A stretch of 64,000 nucleotides of DNA from Carettochelys insculpta (lineage: Eukaryota > Chordata > Testudines > Carettochelyidae), in contig NC_134144.1 of assembly GCF_033958435.1 (NCBI RefSeq), positions 8,798,010 to 8,862,009 on the forward strand, written 5' to 3'. The number at the start of each line of letters is the position of its first letter. The first letter of the stretch is position 1. Shown here piece after piece: positions 59,061 through 64,000 of this stretch. A model generated the notes under the pieces. The model was not told the origin of the DNA. It saw only the letters and a list, made by a program, of their open reading frames with translations, and did not search any database. The translations under genes were made by a program, and so were the position numbers.

Positions 59061-59150
59061 TAGGTTGAACCTCTCTAATCCAGAACTCTTGAGTCTGACA
59101 AACTTCATACTCTGGCATGATTTTAGTTAGCCGGACAACCACTTATCATG
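59061..59150. mobile_element. Truncated CAGGTTGAACC element
   Basis: The first 90 bp of the family (taggttgaacctctctaatc, ttagttagccggacaaccac, ttatcatg) are present, then the match stops at about 59150. A complete copy follows at 59429 in the opposite orientation. Confidence 0.65.
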
Positions 59151-59428
59151 TGTATTCTCAAAGTCTCTAGAAAAAAGCCAAGACCCAGCCTGTCTTTTCT
59201 CCAAAAGGAAACCAAAATGTCTAGCTGGTTTTTCATACCCACCCCAGCCCTTTCTCACTTAGCCATCCCCCTGGGCTCTCGTCAGGCCTCTGTTTTTCTA
59301 ACCCAAGAGACTGCTTACTCTGTCTGATTTCATTCTCTCCATCTGGGGACACAAACTGGCAGCAAGCCTGGGGTGGGCTGAGACCACTTTCTCCCTCTTA
59401 AAAGGGTTAGTCGCCAAATAACGTGGCA

Positions 59429-59760
59429 CAGACTGAACCTCTCTAGTCTGACACCCTTGGGACCTGACTGGTGCTGAACAAGAGAATTTGTCTGACCACG
59501 CTCTGGAAGCTGATATTGTCTAGCAGCATTACCAACACTTCCACTGCTTGCAGGGCTCTTAGAAGACATTTTGGGGTAAATTAGAGCTAAATAACAGCAC
59601 AGAACACTGAGAGCCAGGACTGGGGGGCAGTAGAAAAACTTTATGAGACCATGGCAAACTTGACCACACCCATAATAATTGGTTGTCTGGCTATCTAAAA
59701 TCATGCCCGATTACAGATATTGCTGAACGAGAGAGTGCTGGACTAGATAGGTTCAACCTG
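59429..59760. mobile_element. CAGGTTGAACC inverted-repeat element
   Basis: Starts cagactgaacctctctagtc and ends ctagataggttcaacctg. It carries tgggacctgactggtgctga, ctagcagcattaccaacact, aaataacagcacagaacact and gaccacacccataataattg. Length 332 bp, and the best-preserved copy in the window. The minus-strand open frame here is incidental. Confidence 0.78.
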
Positions 59761-59956
59761 TGCCACATTTATCCTGAAACATACCTGTAAGCAATGTGTT
59801 CTCCACAGCTTTGAGCAAACAATGAATGACTGTTTTGATCTCCAACAGAAACTCCATTTCACTTCAGGTTTTGATACACACTTTTTTCTACTTGCCACGT
59901 TGCTCGTTACCCATTGCTCTGCTATTCCTGATGTTAGTGATGCGAATAAATAGCTA

Positions 59957-60052
59957 GGACCAAGTTCTCATATCAGGTAGATCTGTGTAACCCTACTGAA
60001 GTCACTGAAATTTTGCTGGTTCACATCAACAAGGATCCAGCCCATGTTTTAA
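59957..60052 (+). repeat. Ancient dispersed repeat
   Basis: Degenerate copy with gaccaagttctcatatcagg, gtaaccctactgaagtcact and gaaattttgctggttcacat, of the type at 45889-45955. Confidence 0.45.
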
Positions 60053-60421
60053 ATTTGATTTTAGCATTTTTTAAATGATTTTTGAAATGTATTTTGGATT
60101 TATCATTGATTGTTGCCACATGATGCTTAATATGTATTCTATGCCAGCAATGTAATCAATGGTCTTTGCTACAATCAGTACGTTCACACACATCTTCTCA
60201 CTTCCCAGGCTATAATTCCAGGAAGACAACATCAAAATACCAAAAACTACATTTGATATCTGTAATAGAATCCCCCATCCCACTTCGTCCCTAAGGCCAT
60301 CTTAGAAAGAATACATGCAAATTAGTTTCTGCTGAAAACATCATGGCTGAGGCATGAACACCCACTGAAACCCAAAAAGATGTACCTTAAGCAAGTTGCA
60401 TCTGAGCTCTGCCAAGAATGA

Positions 60422-60674
60422 GTTTACGTCTAGACTAGGAAAGTAAGTTGACTGCAGGTATGCAATTCTAGCTACCGCCGTTGCGCAGCTAAAATCAACG
60501 TATCTGCACTCAGCTTACCTGGCCTTCTTTACTGAAGAAGGTCAAAGGGAGAGTACTCGTGCCTTGTGAGGAGTACTGGGGACAGCTGTGACTCCTGAGA
60601 GTTTGATGTGCAAAATCGAACCCCAGAAGATCAACCTTGAGCAGGTCGATCTTCTGAGCTAGTGAAGACATAGC
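60422..60674. mobile_element. TGTCTACAC-type short transposon, ggtaagt subfamily
   Basis: Left end gtttacgtctagactagg, right end reversed gctatgtcttcactag. The interior matches 54812-55107 (gaagaaggtcaaagggagag, atcgaaccccagaagatcaa, gcaggtcgatcttctgagct). Confidence 0.65.
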
Positions 60675-62151
60675 TTGATATAGTTCACCATACTTTTATA
60701 TAAGGAAAAAACCTAGTGGCTAACATCAGAGAGCACAGAACCATCTCAGATATCAAAACTGCAGAGCACTCATTAAGTAGGTCTCAGACTGCATGATACT
60801 AGCAGAAATCTACCAAGATGCAGACTAAAATTGGGTTTTCCCCAGAAGTATATTTTTTGTCCTATACAGCCACTTTCCTTTTAAAAAAAAATTAACGGTG
60901 GACCAGAGCTGTATTTTAATCTGTTGTTTGATGAGCTCCTAAAGAGATTCAAGGCCGAAACTCTGTATTTCTTTCCTGATTTATTTAACATCCAAACACC
61001 TCATGCTTTTTCAACGATACTTGTCAAACTCTGCATTGTTGCAACACAACTGCTGTAAGCCAAGAATGGACTTTGTGTTAGGTTAACTCATGCCTCTATT
61101 GAAACAAAAGATTATGTCTCTAAATGACACTTTAGAGTTGCATAGTTCTACTCTTGATGTAATTTTCCTGTCATATTTGCTTACTTGCCCAGATATTTTT
61201 TGTCCTTCGGGTTATTACTATCAGTACTTCAACTCCAGCTCAAGTTATAAACCTAAAGCTGCTTTCTATTTATTTCATACATCATCAGTAAAAGCAGAGA
61301 GCAGACAGCAGTTCATTCCAGCCAGTGGGAAACACATTGCCAGACATGATATAGGAAGACAACAACAAAGAAAATAAATTTGTGTTCTTATCTTTCCATG
61401 GGAGGCTGACACTGTACGACTGAACAACACAAAAGAGAAAAAAAAACCACCACCACCACAAACTCTTTGTCTACACGAGGAAGGACGATCTAGAGGAAGC
61501 ACAAAGGAAATACTCAATGAGTCACTCTCTTTGACCAAGCCACTTATAAGGGTCACAAAGTACAGAGGGAAAAAAATCAAAATCCTCTAATTTCAATCAT
61601 ATTTCCCTATTCATCCAACAAATTTCCCCTGTGATCCCCAGAAGAACTTTCAACTGCTGTATATTACTAAAAGAAAAGTAATACTTATTACTATGAGGGG
61701 GAAAAGTCTCAGCAAATGTGGGACACAGTATCTGGTAGGAAAAAAAAAGCCAAAAATGCAAAGGCGCATACAATAATTGATCAGAGACACTCATATACAT
61801 AAAATACTTGAAAGCATGGTAATGCTCATGGTATTGATCCACAAACCTGATAATCCTTTATAGTAACAAACACAAAAACAACTACTCTTAGGTCCCTTCT
61901 TACAGTTTAGCAAAGGTTTTGTGCAGCATGAAATTTGTGGGAACTAAAAGTTTGTCATGGAGGCCGTACTGAGGTCTTATACAGCTTTTACCGCATGGAC
62001 CACAGAACATGTGCAGGAGGACATGAAGTATTATCAGAAATAAGCAAAAGATGTGTCAAAGTAAGCCAAGAAAATACATTTGGTGATGCATTATCCTTTT
62101 TGGGCTTCTTAGTCCTCAGCCCATTTCTGCAAATGGCTGATCACTCTAAGG

Positions 62152-62625
62152 CAGTGTTTCTTTAAATTATGTTCTGCAGAACACTGGGGTTCTGTGAAAA
62201 ACTCACAGGTGTGCCGTAAGTGTTTGGAAAAATAATTCAAAATTTTACAATAAATAACCATTTTACAAGCATAACCAGATCCAATGTTACTTCTTCATTG
62301 CTGTGATACCTGATTAATTTACTTCATTTTGGCTTTGCTGTATATGTTCCTGTTTGTCTGTTTTTCGGTCTGACAACAATTATTTTCTGAAGAAGATTTT
62401 CATAAGTGTTCTACATAAAAAATATTGTTTGGTGTTCTGTGGGCTCAAAGCCTGTGTCTACACTACAAAAGCAACTTCGAAGTTGACCATCTACACACAC
62501 CCAACTTCAAAGTAGGACACTAGTCCCTTCTCAGGAACAGAGTAAGGACTTTGAAATTGGGCTTCAAAGTTAACTTTGAAGTTAGTTCCTAGTGTAGACA
62601 CACCCAAAAAGTTTAAGAAACACTG
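62152..62625. mobile_element. hAT-like element carrying a nested MITE
   Basis: Ends are cagtgtttctttaaa and, reverse-complemented, cagtgtttcttaaac. Flanks are ctctaagg (62144-62151) and ctctaaag (62626-62633), seven of eight identical. It is related to 34176-34492, with shared ttctgcagaacactgg and gtgttctgtggg blocks. A 156-bp element is inserted near its right end. Confidence 0.82.
62450..62605. mobile_element. TGTCTACAC-type MITE nested in a hAT copy
   Basis: Left end gcctgtgtctacactac, right end reversed gggtgtgtctacactag, with inner cttcgaagttgacc and aactttgaagttagtt pairing. AAA flanks it directly (62447-62449 and 62606-62608), a possible 3-bp duplication, though in an A-rich context. 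Removing it leaves a normal hAT terminus. Confidence 0.75.
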
Positions 62626-63629
62626 CTCTAAAGCATCAGACAGGACCAGAGTCTACATACTGAAAGCTGCCTTGGGATCTAATATATCAGTAAGCATTTT
62701 TCACTACCAAATTAATGGATAAGATGTTAAGTTCCAACTTTTCTTTGAAATACATGAAAGCAGAACCTTAGTATTTTGTAGGTTTGGGTAAATATCCAAA
62801 AGCTTGATTTGGAAACCTTGTGAGAAGTGGCATTCCTGGAAGATTGCCCAGCAGGTTCTTACCAGTACAGATAATTAGTAATTTGATAGTTTCCATCTTC
62901 TGATTTGGACAAGTATTCTGACCCTGCACACGATCAGAGGCTGCAGAATTGGTCTCAGAGTCCACTGGTATGACAGACACTCAGTATGCCATTGTTATGA
63001 GGTGCTGAGCACCCTCACTTTCCATTGAAACTAATGGGAACTCAGGATGCAGAGTGCTTTGCAGGGAGCATTCAAATCTTGCACATTTCAATCAGGAGTC
63101 AACATGAAGTGTAGGTGAACATTTTATAATAAAGAAAGTGACCCCATTTTTACAACCTCAAATCAAAGTTGAATTTCGTCCATGATTTAGGCACGTCTGG
63201 GTTGGTATCAGTTTTACTGATCCAGCTTGTCTAGGCCTATATAAAATTGGTTGCCTTTCTGAAATACCGTCATTAAAAACTAATGCAACTGACTGCCAGT
63301 GCCTCTACATTACAAGATAGCAGAATGGCCTTCTAAGAGTAGAGAGCTTGCATTGTTGCAAATAATTCTAGCCTCTATGGACGTACACGCATGCCTCCAA
63401 AACAGAAAAAGAATAAGAATAATAAAGAATAAGAATAGCTGTTGCTATGGGAACAAAGAGCTATGTTGTCCAATCTGTAACCAAAGGTTATAGCTATTGG
63501 AGAGCAAAGCATGACCTAGCATCATGTGCATTGGTAAAATAAGAATACGGGAACCGTCAAGATGAAGCAGGCCTAGCCCTGTGGCAGGGGCCAATATCAG
63601 ATGCTTCAGAGGAAGTTATAAGAACCCAG

Positions 63630-63905
63630 GCCTGCTGATGCAGGGGTGGCAATGGGGCAGTTGCCCCCAGGCCTGGCATTTCAAAGAGGCCTGGAGCTCT
63701 AGCTGCTGTGCAGTAGCAGCAACCGGAGCTCTGGGCCCTGTTGAACCACCATAGAATGCTGTGCTGCCACTTTGCCTGTGGTGGGTGGGGAGGACCAAGG
63801 CTGACTGCCCTAGCGTCCCCCACATCTACCTTTGGGTCTGTGCCTTTTGTGGCGGGGAGCTGGGCCTCTCTCCCAGCTTGTCTGCAGTGGCCGTCAGTGC
63901 ACTGT
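63630..63905. repeat. GC-rich dispersed repeat, copy 4
   Basis: Contains gcctgctgatgcaggggtgg, caggcctggcatttcaaaga, ggagctctagctgctg, gctgtgctgccactttgcc and aaggctgactgccctagcg, as in 42869-43105 and 57172-57450. Confidence 0.7.
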
Positions 63906-64000
63906 CAGAAACCCCACAGTGGGCAAACGAACGAGATCCCATCTTGAGCTCTGACTTAGAAGGCACATCAGACCTCTCCACCGATCTCACTGAAACATGG

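Larger units (their letters stand above)
43553..64000 (-). other. MAP2: MAP2 intron (partial) and its contents
   Basis: All 20.4 kb upstream of the fourth-repeat exon appears to be intron. I looked for the first-repeat exon (expected to contain an NVKSKIGSTDNIK-like stretch) and did not find it. The region holds several transposons, microsatellites and two C-rich or pyrimidine-rich tracts. Stretches 43560-45880, 47260-49100, 50640-52120, 55110-56190 and 60680-62150 show nothing that I can name. Confidence 0.6.

Noticed and set aside
59330..59704. Minus-strand open frame of 124 codons
   Set aside because: It lies almost entirely within a CAGGTTGAACC inverted-repeat element.
43553..64000. Expected MAP2 exon with the first microtubule-binding repeat
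   Set aside because: I searched by eye for the reverse complement of the conserved repeat and preceding proline-rich region and found no match. It is presumably beyond 64000.
63940..64000. Minus-strand open frame at the right edge (HVSVRSVERSDVPSK-like)
   Set aside because: It was considered as a MAP2 exon, but does not match the protein where I know it and adjoins a dispersed repeat.

Overview
The window is vertebrate nuclear DNA. It has spliced genes with very long introns, one CpG island, and dense interspersed repeats: CR1 LINEs, a Penelope-like element, hAT-type transposons and many short inverted-repeat elements. The repeat mix suggests a sauropsid, most likely a turtle. That assignment is inference from repeat types, not from a species-specific marker.

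Two protein-coding genes are present, both on the minus strand and both incomplete. Positions 1-19376 hold the start of UNC80, the scaffold of the NALCN sodium-leak channel complex. Four coding exons were located by protein similarity and splice sites (19376-19285, 18276-18228, 5656-5500, 3056-2758). Their phases chain exactly, giving 597 nt or 199 codons. The rest of UNC80 lies beyond position 1. A CpG island at about 19060-19690 covers its first exon. Positions 29785-43552 hold the 3' end of MAP2, the neuronal microtubule-associated protein: the 93-bp alternative repeat exon, the 82-bp and 113-bp repeat exons, the last coding exon with its stop, and a probable 3'UTR of about 3.9 kb. The exon with the first microtubule-binding repeat was not found and is probably beyond 64000. 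MAP2 followed by UNC80 in the same direction matches the order I recall from mammals.

The repeats hold most of the unusual structure. At 10013-14289, in UNC80 intron 2, a hAT-like element with a perfect 8-bp target duplication contains a Penelope-like retrotransposon. That retrotransposon is split by a 1.1-kb retroviral LTR with a perfect 5-bp duplication. At 17270-17504 two hairpins of different stems share the same 22-nt loop, one with nearly identical arms of about 90 nt. Five hAT-like insertions share a YTCTARNN-like target. A diverse set of short elements ends in TGTCTACAC-like inverted repeats, and one of them sits inside a hAT copy at 62152-62625. A relic of the UNC80 exon 4 acceptor lies 2 kb away in the next intron.

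No RNA genes, CRISPR arrays or prokaryotic-style operons are present. Most open reading frames in the window are chance frames in introns and repeats.
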